NCBI GenBank assembly: GCA_017394865.1
Contig: JAFPWT010000015.1
Location: forward strand, 1-61,778
From: Bacteroidales bacterium
GTDB lineage: Bacteria > Bacteroidota > Bacteroidia > Bacteroidales > F082
Reading direction: 5' to 3'
Length of the DNA stretch: 61,778 bases
The notes beneath the pieces are model-generated. The model ran no database searches. It worked only from the letters and a program-made list of their open reading frames with translations, and had not been told where the DNA came from. Made by a program: the position numbers and the translations under genes. This document shows positions 1-7,294 of this stretch, in pieces; within the stretch, counting starts at the first letter, position 1, and each line of letters opens with the position of its first letter.

Positions 1-1300
1 GCTCCACATCCTTCGTGTGCAGCACATACGGCGTGCTCAGGTACTCTTTGAATTTCTTGATGCACTTATTGATCGACGTCAGCGTGTAGCCCGAGCCGCT
101 CTTCACCTCGATGGGCGAGATGTTGTGCCGCGAGGTCACCACTTCCTTCTGTACCAAAAAGTCCACCTGCATCCGGTTCTCCGCCTCCTCCTTGTCGTAA
201 TTCGAGTAGAAGAACAGCTCGTTTCCCGCCGCTTTCAGCATCTGCGCCACGATGTTCTCCACCAGCATCCCTTCGTCAATCTCTAGCTTGCCGAACATCA
301 ACTTCTGATAAATCTCGTTCGTCACAATACCCCTGGCACTGAAGGCCAGCGAAATCAGCAGTCCCGTGTCACAGTAATAGCACTTCAGGACCGTGCGGTC
401 CTCGTTCAGTTGCAGACCGATGTTCGGAGCCGTAGTGCTGTAACAGATGTTAACCATCTTCGAGTCCTCCAGCCAGAAGAACGCACTGTCATATTCCCGC
501 ATCCGGGCCTCGTCCTTCAAAGCCGCCAGCACGAACTTCTTCTCCTTCTTCTGCAACTGGCCCGGTATGGCATCATATATCGCACTCACACGCGCTGTGG
601 CTCCACCCGCATATTTCTTGATGTCGTTCTTATACAGTCGAAGGATCTGTCGCTTCACGGCATCCACCTTCGTAAAGTCACGTGAAGCCGCATATTCCGC
701 CACCGCTTGAGGCATACCGCCTACAATCAGATACTGGCGGAAGTAGTGCAGCGCCTCACGGTGGAATTCACCCATAGGCTGAAGCTTTTCAAACCGCTCG
801 CGGATGTAGGGCATCATCACTTCGTTGCCCATCGCCCACAGAAATTCCTCGAAGTCCATCGGGTACATATCGATACCATCCTCTTCTGAAGGAATCAGGA
901 TGCCATCAACATTCTTCTTGATGGAGATCAGCGACCCCGTCTCCAGATAGTCAAACCTATGGTCGGCCACCAGCGACTTAATAGCCTCACGGGCGCGAGG
1001 GCATTTCTGAACTTCGTCAAAAATGATGAGTGAACGTCGGGGAGTCAGCTGTTTCTTGTAGTGCAACTGGATGTTCTGCAGCAGCGTGTCCACATCCTCC
1101 AGATACTCATCAAACCAGTCTTTCACCCGTTTTGGCACCTTGCTGAAGTCGATGAGGATATATGAGTCATACTCGTTGCGGGCAAACTCCTCAGCGATAT
1201 AGCTCTTCCCCACACGGCGCGCACCCTCGATCATCAGAGCGGTAGTACCGTCCTTTTCTCGCTTCCATTGAACCAACTGGTCATAAATCTTACGTCTCAT
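1..1300 (-). CDS. AAA+ ATPase with DUF4143 domain (3' end outside window)
   Basis: This is an ATP-binding protein of the AAA_14/DUF4143 type, a family much expanded in Bacteroidota; its substrates are unknown. I translated it by hand from an ATG at 1300. Visible parts are Walker A GARRVGKS (residues 26-33), Walker B LIIFDEVQ (about 91-98), and from roughly residue 200 a DUF4143-like half with the nuclease-like stretch VDFLVQKE and IEVKSGSG. About 433 codons are in the window and the stop lies beyond base 1. A promoter at 1429-1458 implies a 5' leader of about 120 nt. The gene is not in an operon with the next ATPase, which is separated by 216 AT-rich bases. The family call is firm; the role is not known. 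Confidence 0.85.
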   Translation of the reverse strand, partial: MRRKIYDQLVQWKREKDGTTALMIEGARRVGKSYIAEEFARNEYDSYILIDFSKVPKRVKDWFDEYLEDVDTLLQNIQLHYKKQLTPRRSLIIFDEVQKCPRAREAIKSLVADHRFDYLETGSLISIKKNVDGILIPSEEDGIDMYPMDFEEFLWAMGNEVMMPYIRERFEKLQPMGEFHREALHYFRQYLIVGGMPQAVAEYAASRDFTKVDAVKRQILRLYKNDIKKYAGGATARVSAIYDAIPGQLQKKEKKFVLAALKDEARMREYDSAFFWLEDSKMVNICYSTTAPNIGLQLNEDRTVLKCYYCDTGLLISLAFSARGIVTNEIYQKLMFGKLEIDEGMLVENIVAQMLKAAGNELFFYSNYDKEEAENRMQVDFLVQKEVVTSRHNISPIEVKSGSGYTLTSINKCIKKFKEYLSTPYVLHTKDVE

Positions 1301-1428
1301 AATCACGTTTCCTAAGAGTTTTAAAACCTAATTTATACACATTTCCAAGGTCTAAAACAAATACATAAACATTTCTATATCAGCAAGAAATATCAAAAAC
1401 AACAATAAAAACCATTCTTTTGATTTTG

Positions 1429-1458
1429 CAAAGTTAAAATTCAATTTTTAATAGACAA
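1429..1458 (-). promoter_or_regulatory. Bacteroidota-type promoter for the DUF4143 ATPase
   Basis: On the minus strand the -7 box TAACTTTG lies at 1436-1429 and TTG at 1458-1456, exactly 19 nt apart. This fits the TTTG / TAnnTTTG consensus. The rest of the 1301-1516 gap is AT-rich and I see no gene in it. Confidence 0.65.
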
Positions 1459-1516
1459 AACAGTTAGTGAAAAATTCATTTTTAGGCCGAGCGAGAGAGA
1501 TGGGAAAACACTCCGG

Positions 1517-2638
1517 TTATTGATTCTCCAGCCAACGTGAGAGGAACACATTGTAAACGCTGTAAGACACCCCCTCAAGGGTAGAGTTGGCGAGTATCAG
1601 CTCCTTGTCGATGAGCGCTTCCAACAGCCGCTGCGAGTTGGCCGAAGTGCCGATGTTGTACTTTTGAAGAAACTTTGAAGCGTAAGGCTGCGTCACGACT
1701 TGCTCTTTGGCAACGGCTTTTAAGTAGTTCCATTGGTTGGAGGTCAGCAAGTCCCGCCATTGGAGAAAGGTTTGCTCGTTCTCTTTCAGGATTTGGGCGG
1801 CCGACTGCAACACATCCTCCTTTCCAATATTTCTTCCGCTCTTCAAAAACACATGGTTACAGAGTGACTGTGTGTAGAAAGTATGGATCTTCGTCCAATC
1901 GAGAATGAAATCCAAGGCCTCCGTCGTGATGCTCTTCTTCCCTTTCTCAAACATCCGTATGATGAAGTCGGCATAAACCTCGCGGTCGATTTTCTCAAGA
2001 TAAAAGCATCGGGTGCTTTCATAGAATGGGCTTCGGGCATCGGTAAACATCTCGGCCATCAAGTGCTTCTTGCTGCCGCAGAAGATGAACTGCACATTCT
2101 TCAGCGGTTGGATGTGGGAACGCAACAGCGCTTCCATGTTAATGTCGTAATTCCTGATTTGTTGGAACTCATCAATGGCGACAATGGTCTTTTTGTCCTG
2201 TTTCTCAATGAAATCGAAGATTGCGGCGAGGGTTTGCTGTTTGTCGCGATCCGAGAGATAGGTCATGGTGAGTTCGGGATTACCTGTCAACGTGTTGTAA
2301 CTCAACATCGGGCGAAGGCCACTGAGGAACTGGAAAAACGACTTGACCGCCTTTTTCTTTTCCAACGCAGCAATGATCGCCTCGGAAAACACTTTGATAA
2401 AATCTTCCAAAGTTTCGGTGGCATAAATATCCACCAAACAAGTATTGACATTAATCTTTTGATGTGAAATTTCATCAAAAACATGGTAAATCAACCCTGT
2501 TTTTCCATAACGACGTGGTGAAATTAGGGTAACATTCGAACCATTCAAGAGGTATTCCATAAGGGTTTTTGTCTCTACTTCACGGTCGCAGAAAAGCTCT
2601 TTAGACACATATGGAACAAGGGCAAACGGGTTATCCAT
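1517..2638 (-). CDS. AAA+ ATP-binding protein (archaeal-ATPase-like)
   Basis: This 373-aa P-loop ATPase resembles the 'archaeal ATPase'/MNS-type NTPases common in Bacteroidota. Walker A is SPRRYGKT (residues 40-47) and Walker B is TIVAIDEFQQ (151-160). A C-terminal winged-helix-like region follows, including a segment predicted to bind DNA (about 290-370). The start is the first in-frame ATG, preceded by TATCTTTG at 2675-2668. It lies next to, but is unrelated in detail to, the DUF4143 ATPase. There is no recognisable partner gene, so function (DNA-associated switch, toxin-like or defence) cannot be assigned. Confidence 0.8.
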   Translation of the reverse strand: MDNPFALVPYVSKELFCDREVETKTLMEYLLNGSNVTLISPRRYGKTGLIYHVFDEISHQKINVNTCLVDIYATETLEDFIKVFSEAIIAALEKKKAVKSFFQFLSGLRPMLSYNTLTGNPELTMTYLSDRDKQQTLAAIFDFIEKQDKKTIVAIDEFQQIRNYDINMEALLRSHIQPLKNVQFIFCGSKKHLMAEMFTDARSPFYESTRCFYLEKIDREVYADFIIRMFEKGKKSITTEALDFILDWTKIHTFYTQSLCNHVFLKSGRNIGKEDVLQSAAQILKENEQTFLQWRDLLTSNQWNYLKAVAKEQVVTQPYASKFLQKYNIGTSANSQRLLEALIDKELILANSTLEGVSYSVYNVFLSRWLENQ

Positions 2639-2650
2639 AACAATTGTTTT

Positions 2651-2707
2651 ACTATCTGTTTTCGATGCAAAGATACTATCTTTTTTGTATTATGTAAAAT
2701 AGATAGT
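2651..2707 (-). promoter_or_regulatory. Promoter of ATPase gene with ACTATCT/AGATAGT repeats
   Basis: The minus-strand -7 box TATCTTTG is at 2675-2668. The heptamer ACTATCT occurs at 2651-2657 and 2675-2681 and inverted (AGATAGT) at 2701-2707, with a near copy at 2716-2722. They bracket the promoter, so an operator is possible. Confidence 0.5.
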
Positions 2708-2750
2708 GAAAAAAAACTATTTCAGGCCAATTATTTTTTACTACATTCCA

Positions 2751-2780
2751 TTGCGCATTGATATCGGTGCTATAGTTTTG
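2751..2780 (+). promoter_or_regulatory. Promoter of first membrane/zinc-ribbon module
   Basis: TTG at 2751-2753, 19 nt, then TAGTTTTG at 2773-2780. The block 2741-2790 is strongly similar to 4545-4594 ahead of the second module copy. Confidence 0.65.
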
Positions 2781-2804
2781 CACTCGTTATTAAACCAATG
2801 CATT

Positions 2805-2999
2805 ATGGCTCCATTTTTCTTCATCGATTATCTCGTCTCATTCTTCATCCTCCTTGCCATTCATGCGCCGTGGTGGGCATGGGTCATCTATGTTGTCAGC
2901 GCAGCTTTTTGGTTCGTGATTTGGGCATTGAGCGATGGTGGGGCAATCGAAAAAACGGCTGACATTTCAAAACAAGAGCAATCATGTACCGAGGACTAA
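2805..2999 (+). CDS. Small two-helix membrane protein, copy 1
   Basis: This 64-aa protein has two hydrophobic segments (about residues 2-19 and 21-42) separated by HAPWW, followed by a polar tail ending CTED. I chose the ATG at 2805 over one at 2706 because the promoter TAGTTTTG at 2773-2780 lies between them and because the same start gives an equal-length 64-aa paralogue at 4610. Its last 16 nt overlap the start of the zinc-ribbon gene, and this overlap is kept in the second copy, which points to translational coupling. I recognise no named family. Confidence 0.7.
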   Translation: MAPFFFIDYLVSFFILLAIHAPWWAWVIYVVSAAFWFVIWALSDGGAIEKTADISKQEQSCTED

Positions 3000-3433
3000 C
3001 GACATTCGAATGTACCAACTGCGGCCACACCTTCAAGTCGCACAACATAGAGTATAAGATGACCGTTTTAAGTGTACCACAGCGTTGCCCCCAATGCGGA
3101 AGCATCAGGACCATGCCGATTAATGAGGTGGAGAGCACCTACAAGCCGCTTTGGGAGGAAATGGAAAAAACTGAAAAAGCAAAGGAAGAGAAACGTCTTC
3201 GGGCCGAAGCCAAAAGGGAAGCAGAAGAGGAATCTCAAAAGAAAAAACAAGCCAAGAAACGAAAACACATGAGCCGCGGCCAGAAGGAGAAACTGGCCAA
3301 ACAACGCGAAAAGAAAGCAGCCAAACGCAATAAGCGCCAACAGCTAGCGGAACCCAAAAAGGAAGAGATCGTCACCCTCGGAGCCACTTGGTTCCCACCA
3401 GGGACGCCACTGAAGATGGATGAAGAGTTATAG
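2984..3433 (+). CDS. Zinc-ribbon protein with lysine-rich coiled-coil tail, copy 1
   Basis: This 149-aa protein starts MYRG and has a four-cysteine zinc ribbon (CTNC near residue 10, CPQC near 37). A highly charged helical tail (about 55-125) follows, rich in K, E, R and A, and then a short non-charged C-terminus. The start ATG sits inside the last codons of the membrane-protein gene. The tail is 45 residues longer than in the paralogue at 4789. A nucleic-acid or ribosome contact would suit such a tail, but that is inference. No characterised homologue is known to me. Confidence 0.7.
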   Translation: MYRGLTTFECTNCGHTFKSHNIEYKMTVLSVPQRCPQCGSIRTMPINEVESTYKPLWEEMEKTEKAKEEKRLRAEAKREAEEESQKKKQAKKRKHMSRGQKEKLAKQREKKAAKRNKRQQLAEPKKEEIVTLGATWFPPGTPLKMDEEL

Positions 3434-3438
3434 TTTTG
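3431..3438 (+). promoter_or_regulatory. Third copy of module promoter core
   Basis: TAGTTTTG overlaps the stop codon of the zinc-ribbon gene and is followed by CGTTAT, as at the two module promoters. It lies 13 nt before the ATG of the regulator gene at 3452. Confidence 0.45.
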
Positions 3439-3451
3439 CGTCCGTTATTTT

Positions 3452-4504
3452 ATGGCCTTTCACCCGAAAAGAAGGCTGAACGAGAACGGCGGGAAAGACG
3501 CCCCTGTAAATAACGCTGGATGGGAAGATTTGGACATTCCATTGGTAGAAAAATACCTAAAAATGATTGATTATCGGAAAGGGGCAAAAAACTTCATCCG
3601 GAAAAATGGTTTTATAGTTAAAAAGAAAGATTATAGAGACCAAGAATACGAGGCACTGACGGGTGCAGCCGTATTATTGTTCGGCAAAGACCCTCAACGT
3701 TTCTTTCAACGTGCCCAAGTTCGTGTGATACGCTACGAAGGCACAGAGGCTCGTGTCGGCACTGAGATGAACGTCATCAAAGACGTGATATTCACCGGCC
3801 CCATCCTGAAAATGACCACCGATGTGCTGTCTTTTGTAAGAACGCAGATCAAGGAGCACACTTACTTGGGACAGGACGGACTCTTTCGCACCGATGAGCA
3901 ATACCCTGAGTTTTGCTGGACTGAAATCATTGTGAATGCCATTTGTCATCGCGACTACAGCATTCTTGGCACAGACATTCAAGTAAAACTTTTTGATGAT
4001 CACATGACCGTGGAAAGCCCAGGCATATTACCAGGTCTGGTACGGACATACAATATCCGCGAGATGCACTTCTCACGAAACCCAAAGATTGCATTGTATA
4101 TGCGGTCGTACAAACTGGTGAAAGAGTTCGGAGAAGGCGTTGACCGTATGTTCCGAGAAATGGCCGAGGCAGGATGCCCCGCACCAGAGTATAAGCAAAA
4201 TGAGTTCATGGTTTATGCTACGATAAGGCAACAAAAAGAAGTATCAGAGGATGGCACATTAAATGGTCAATTAAATGGTCAATTAAATGGTCAATTAAAT
4301 GGTCAATTAAATGGTCAATTAAACGACAGCCAGAAGGAAACTTTAGAATACATCCGACAACACGAGGGGTGCAACACTACTTCCATTGCCAAATCATTAA
4401 GCAAACCTTTCAGGACAATTGACAAACACATTCACATCCTTTTAGATCTTCATCTCATTGAACGTCGAGGCAGCAAAAAAACTGGCGGATACTATCCCCT
4501 TTGA
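3452..4504 (+). CDS. RecG/AlbA-like ATP-binding regulator lacking its N-terminal AlbA_2 domain
   Basis: This 350-aa protein matches the C-terminal two-thirds of 'AlbA_2 / ATP-dependent helicase RecG-related' regulators. These parts are the conserved LLFGKDPQRFF and RVIRYEGTEARVGT region (75-104), a GHKL-like ATP-binding segment with VNAICHRDYS (161-170), five in-frame LNGQ repeats (270-289) as a linker, and a C-terminal winged helix (about 291-348). Full-length relatives begin with an AlbA_2 DNA-binding domain. Here that is missing and replaced by about 25 unrelated residues starting right after a module-type promoter. It is either a shortened but working regulator or a recombination remnant. 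Confidence 0.75.
   Translation: MAFHPKRRLNENGGKDAPVNNAGWEDLDIPLVEKYLKMIDYRKGAKNFIRKNGFIVKKKDYRDQEYEALTGAAVLLFGKDPQRFFQRAQVRVIRYEGTEARVGTEMNVIKDVIFTGPILKMTTDVLSFVRTQIKEHTYLGQDGLFRTDEQYPEFCWTEIIVNAICHRDYSILGTDIQVKLFDDHMTVESPGILPGLVRTYNIREMHFSRNPKIALYMRSYKLVKEFGEGVDRMFREMAEAGCPAPEYKQNEFMVYATIRQQKEVSEDGTLNGQLNGQLNGQLNGQLNGQLNDSQKETLEYIRQHEGCNTTSIAKSLSKPFRTIDKHIHILLDLHLIERRGSKKTGGYYPL
4259..4318 (+). repeat. 12-bp tandem repeat, five units, in frame
   Basis: TTAAATGGTCAA is repeated five times without mismatch, each unit coding LNGQ. Gain or loss of a unit keeps the frame and changes only linker length between the ATP-binding part and the winged helix. Confidence 0.95.
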
Positions 4505-4554
4505 TACTTTGATGGATAATCTTCATTCTTTCCACTATAACTCACTACATTCCA

Positions 4555-4584
4555 TGGCGTATTAAAACCAGTGCAATAATTTTG
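4555..4584 (+). promoter_or_regulatory. Promoter of second membrane/zinc-ribbon module
   Basis: TAATTTTG at 4577-4584, with TGG at 4555-4557 in the place of the TTG of copy 1, at the same 19-nt spacing. The surrounding 50 nt resemble 2741-2790. Confidence 0.55.
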
Positions 4585-4609
4585 CACCCGTTATCAAAAT
4601 CAACACGCT

Positions 4610-4804
4610 ATGGGATTCTTTTTCTTTCTCGATTTTGTCATCGCTTTCTTCGTCCTCATCAACATTCATGCGCCGTGGTGGGCATGGGTCATCTATGCCG
4701 TCAGCGCAGTATTTTGGTTTGTGGTTTGGGCATTGAGTGATGGCGGGGCAACCGAAAAAAAGACCGACATTTCAAAACAAGGACAATCATGTACCGAGGA
4801 GTAA
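4610..4804 (+). CDS. Small two-helix membrane protein, copy 2
   Basis: This 64-aa paralogue of the protein at 2805 has the same length, the same HAPWWAWVIY core between two hydrophobic helices, the same ALSDGGA turn and a CTEE end. Most differences are conservative, so the copy is under selection or recent. It overlaps the following zinc-ribbon gene by the same 16 nt as in copy 1. Membrane location is predicted; function is unknown. Confidence 0.7.
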   Translation: MGFFFFLDFVIAFFVLINIHAPWWAWVIYAVSAVFWFVVWALSDGGATEKKTDISKQGQSCTEE

Positions 4805-5103
4805 CGACATTCAAATGCACCGAATGTCAGCAGATTTTTGAAGCTGACTTCTATGATTGCGATAACCATTGGCATGCCATCCCTCCCCTATGCCCCAACT
4901 GTGGACGTCTGAGAACGATGCCGATGCTCCTTGCAGATGACGAAGGCCAAAGGCATGACTATCTGCACATCTGGGAAGAATGCGAGCGCATAGCCAAAGA
5001 AAAAGAAGAAAAACGGCTTAAGTCAGAGGCCAAGTGGCTGGCGAATGAGGAGAAGCAGCGGAAGATACGGGAAAAGATAAGAAAGCGCAAAGCCAAGAAA
5101 TAA
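4789..5103 (+). CDS. Zinc-ribbon protein with lysine-rich tail, copy 2
   Basis: This 104-aa paralogue of the product at 2984 begins MYRGVTTF and carries CTEC (about 10-13) and CPNC (about 36-39) zinc-ribbon pairs, then a charged helix of K/E/R from about residue 65 to the end. Compared with copy 1 it lacks the last third, and the ribbon loop differs, so the two copies may bind different partners. The start is fixed by the conserved 16-nt overlap with the upstream membrane-protein gene. Confidence 0.7.
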   Translation: MYRGVTTFKCTECQQIFEADFYDCDNHWHAIPPLCPNCGRLRTMPMLLADDEGQRHDYLHIWEECERIAKEKEEKRLKSEAKWLANEEKQRKIREKIRKRKAKK

Positions 5104-5134
5104 AACTTATTGAATATTCGAGAGCCTCGGCTAC

Positions 5135-5773
5135 TTACCTCTCAAAAATCACTGAACCCGCCTGGGTAGGATGGTCATAAATCAAGACCTCCTGTGATTC
5201 GGGTCGCTTTTTGAAGCGTAGCACCTTCCATACAATCAAAAGATCACCGCCCGCCGAAAGAATCATGATGATTCCCGTCCAAAACCAAAGATGCGAACCC
5301 AACAGGATTCCCAATGCCACAGGAATAATCCCCAGAACAATGCAAGGCATCAAAGCGCCCAAGATGTAGTGGCTTTTCGGCAACGGCACCGCGCAGGTAC
5401 AATAGGGCGTAAGGTATTCTTTCATGAAACCGAAATCGATGTCCTTGAAGTGATGCTCGGAAAACAAACTCCACGTCAGCCCATGAAGAAGCTCATGAAC
5501 CACGATCAACAAAACAAACAAAACAATAAACCAAAGACTTCCATAGGGCGTCGGTCTCAAAAGCCCAATAGGATTTCTCCAGACGAAGAGAAGCACACCG
5601 ATGGCCACGACCGGAATGGCAAGCAATAGCACAAAAAGATTGGCCTTGACAATACCGATCGTCAAATTGGTCTTCTTGTAACCCTCCTCCAAAAGCCGTT
5701 CACAGGTCGCTTCAAAGACATTCAAACGTCTCTGCTCTTTGGCACTTAGTTTTCTATTCTTTTCTTCTTCCAT
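5135..5773 (-). CDS. DUF3267-type membrane metalloprotease-like protein
   Basis: This 212-aa integral membrane protein of the DUF3267 zincin-like group has HELLHG (H93, E94, H97) inside the second hydrophobic segment. A possible third zinc ligand is the Asp of GGDLL (about 189) in the last helix, as in site-2-type proteases. Four or so helices are visible (about 42-64, 78-98, 135-160, 165-190). I placed the start at ATG 5773; an upstream GTG at 5794 would lie in the hairpin. Substrate is unknown. The gene follows tRNA-Ala on the same strand and is separated from it by a hairpin. Confidence 0.75.
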   Translation of the reverse strand: MEEEKNRKLSAKEQRRLNVFEATCERLLEEGYKKTNLTIGIVKANLFVLLLAIPVVAIGVLLFVWRNPIGLLRPTPYGSLWFIVLFVLLIVVHELLHGLTWSLFSEHHFKDIDFGFMKEYLTPYCTCAVPLPKSHYILGALMPCIVLGIIPVALGILLGSHLWFWTGIIMILSAGGDLLIVWKVLRFKKRPESQEVLIYDHPTQAGSVIFER

Positions 5774-5782
5774 GGAATAAAA

Positions 5783-5809
5783 GTAGAGACGCACCCCAGT
5801 ACGTCTCTA
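5783..5809 (-). terminator. TAGAGACG palindrome, possible terminator of tRNA-Ala
   Basis: TAGAGACG (5784-5791) pairs with CGTCTCTA (5802-5809) around a 10-nt loop, and the minus strand then runs CTTTTATT. It shares the GTAGAGACG arm with the strong terminator at 30460-30496, so both may belong to one dispersed palindrome family. Confidence 0.55.
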
Positions 5810-5823
5810 ACTGATTGATTTTG

Positions 5824-5896
5824 TGGAGATTACCGGACTCGAACCGGCCACCTTCAGATTGCGAACCTGACGTTCTACCAGATGAACTAAATCCCC
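5824..5896 (-). tRNA. tRNA-Ala (anticodon CGC)
   Basis: A 73-nt cloverleaf read on the minus strand. The acceptor GGGGATT pairs with AATCTCC and contains the G3-U70 wobble that identifies alanine tRNAs. The D-stem is GTTC/GAAC, the anticodon stem TCAGG/TCTGA with loop TTCGCAA, and the T-loop TTCGAGT. Anticodon CGC reads only GCG. The discriminator is A, and the CCA end is not encoded (the next bases are CAA), so it must be added enzymatically. Confidence 0.9.
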
Positions 5897-5943
5897 TTTT
5901 TGATTCAGTCGGCAAAGGTAAAAAAATATTCGGAATTAGGCGG

Positions 5944-5971
5944 TTGGAATACGGAAATATTTTTACTTTTG
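5944..5971 (+). promoter_or_regulatory. Promoter of choline-kinase-like gene
   Basis: TTG at 5944-5946 and TACTTTTG at 5964-5971 (17 nt apart), 24 nt before the ATG at 5996. Confidence 0.55.
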
Positions 5972-5995
5972 CAACTCTTTAAAATTCAACCTGCT

Positions 5996-6853
5996 ATGAA
6001 CGTCGAAGAATATATCATTGCCCGTGTTAACGCACTGTTACACACACAAGATGCCCGCATCGTCATGCGCCTCGAAGGGGGCATGAGCAACTATACCTAC
6101 GTGGTGGAAGCCCTCGGAAAGAAATACACCTACCGCGTGCCTGGCAAGTTCGCTGAAAAATTCGTGGACCGCGTGGACGAATGGCACAACATCCAGGAAG
6201 TGGACCGCCTCGGCCTCAACAACGTGACCACCTACGTGGAAATCCTCTCCGGCGAGAAGCTGGCCGAATATGTGGAAGGCACCATAATGAGCACCACCGA
6301 CGTGGTCTCCTACAACGAGATGTCGGTGAAAGCCCTGAAGAAAATCCACGGCAGCGACCTAAAGTTCAAGGACTACAACGCCTTCGGCCGTCTCGACGAC
6401 GACGAGCGCTACTGCCGTGAGACGGGATTTGTTCATCCACAGGAATATCTCGATTTAAGAGCTAAGCTGGAAGAACTCCGCAAGACCTACCACAGCGTGA
6501 AAATGGTGCCCTGCCATTGCGACTACCAGCCGACCAACCTCGTCATCAGCGGCGACAAACTCTATGTGTTGGACTGGGAGTTCGCCGGCATGAACGACCC
6601 CTTCTACGACATCGCCTGCTACGGCAACGCCGGCTTCGACAAAGCCCTGGCCTTGCTGGAATGCTATGTGGGTCACAAACCCACCGACGACGAGCTGCAC
6701 CGCCTCTACTTCCACCGTGCCTTCCAGTGCCTGCAGTGGTACAACGTGGCCACCTTCAAGGATCGCGTGGGCCTTAGCAAGGATTTGAACATGGACTTCA
6801 ACGCCGTGGCATTAATGTTCCTCGGCATGGCGAAGGATTTAATTGAGAGTTGA
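5996..6853 (+). CDS. Choline/ethanolamine kinase-like phosphotransferase (LicA type)
   Basis: This 285-aa kinase-fold protein has a glycine-rich loop LEGGMSNYTY (27-36), the catalytic Brenner motif HCDYQPTN (174-181) and the metal-binding DWEF (193-196). This pattern is that of LicA-like choline kinases, which phosphorylate choline or a related aminoalcohol for lipid or surface decoration. I placed the start at ATG 5996 because the promoter at 5964-5971 rules out the longer frame from 5900. The last codons (IES and stop) lie in a 7-nt periodic repeat. No choline cytidylyltransferase is adjacent, so the substrate is not certain. Confidence 0.8.
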   Translation: MNVEEYIIARVNALLHTQDARIVMRLEGGMSNYTYVVEALGKKYTYRVPGKFAEKFVDRVDEWHNIQEVDRLGLNNVTTYVEILSGEKLAEYVEGTIMSTTDVVSYNEMSVKALKKIHGSDLKFKDYNAFGRLDDDERYCRETGFVHPQEYLDLRAKLEELRKTYHSVKMVPCHCDYQPTNLVISGDKLYVLDWEFAGMNDPFYDIACYGNAGFDKALALLECYVGHKPTDDELHRLYFHRAFQCLQWYNVATFKDRVGLSKDLNMDFNAVALMFLGMAKDLIES

Positions 6854-6857
6854 GAGT
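6841..6857 (+). repeat. Heptad array at 3' end of the choline-kinase-like gene
   Basis: AATTGAG-AGTTGAG-AGT, a short 7-nt periodic run that contains the TGA stop of the gene. Confidence 0.6.
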
Positions 6858-6858
6858 A

Positions 6859-6902
6859 GCCCCGCAGGGGCGACACAATTTAAACGGGGGTGTCAACCCC
6901 CG
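6859..6902. repeat. GC-rich double palindrome
   Basis: GCCCC-GCA-GGGGC (6859-6871) is followed by CGGGGG-TGTCAA-CCCCCG (6885-6902), and GACAC/GTGTC can pair across them. It resembles dispersed intergenic palindromes of Bacteroidota and may attenuate or terminate transcription before the SufT-like gene. Confidence 0.65.
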
Positions 6903-6916
6903 GCCTGTGAAACAAT

Positions 6917-7273
6917 ATGAATCAAGAAGAGACCAACACATTAAAGGAAACAGTCATCAGCGTGCTGAAGACCATCTACGACCCGGAGATTCCCGTCGAC
7001 ATCTGGACTTTGCACCTGATTTACGGCGTTGACGTGGATGAGGAAGGTAACGTAAAAATCGTGATGACGGTGACAGCTCCCAACTGCCCTGTGGCCGAAG
7101 TGCTTCCAGCCGAGGTAAAAAGCCGTATTGAGGCCATCATGGGCGTAAAATCTGTGGACGTGGAGCTGACCTTCGACCCCGTGTGGGACATCAGCATGCT
7201 CTCCGACGAGGCCAAAGCCGAGTTGGGACTGGATGGGGATTACAATTACTCCGCGATGGATTTTCTTTATTGA
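6917..7273 (+). CDS. SufT/MIP18-like Fe-S assembly factor (DUF59)
   Basis: This 118-aa DUF59 protein has the DPEIPVDIWTLHLIY block (22-36) and TAPNCP with the conserved Cys57, which are hallmarks of MIP18/SufT/PaaD-type factors that help load Fe-S clusters onto targets. Its length is normal for the family. The position next to the sufBCDSE operon, though on the opposite strand, supports a role in cluster assembly. It is 63 nt downstream of the choline-kinase-like gene with a GC palindrome between; no TAnnTTTG box is seen in that gap, so it may be co-transcribed. Confidence 0.85.
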   Translation: MNQEETNTLKETVISVLKTIYDPEIPVDIWTLHLIYGVDVDEEGNVKIVMTVTAPNCPVAEVLPAEVKSRIEAIMGVKSVDVELTFDPVWDISMLSDEAKAELGLDGDYNYSAMDFLY

Positions 7274-7294
7274 TGTATCCCCCTCGTAATTGTT

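Noticed and set aside
1301-1516. Possible small gene in the AT-rich gap
   Set aside because: No ORF with coding character; it contains only the promoter and leader of the DUF4143 ATPase.
4259-4318. CRISPR-like direct repeats
   Set aside because: The 12-bp units are contiguous with no spacers and code for LNGQ in frame.
1-5800. Prophage, integrative element or insertion sequence in the accessory part
   Set aside because: No integrase, transposase, phage gene or flanking repeat; the tRNA at 5824 has no duplicated end nearby in the window.
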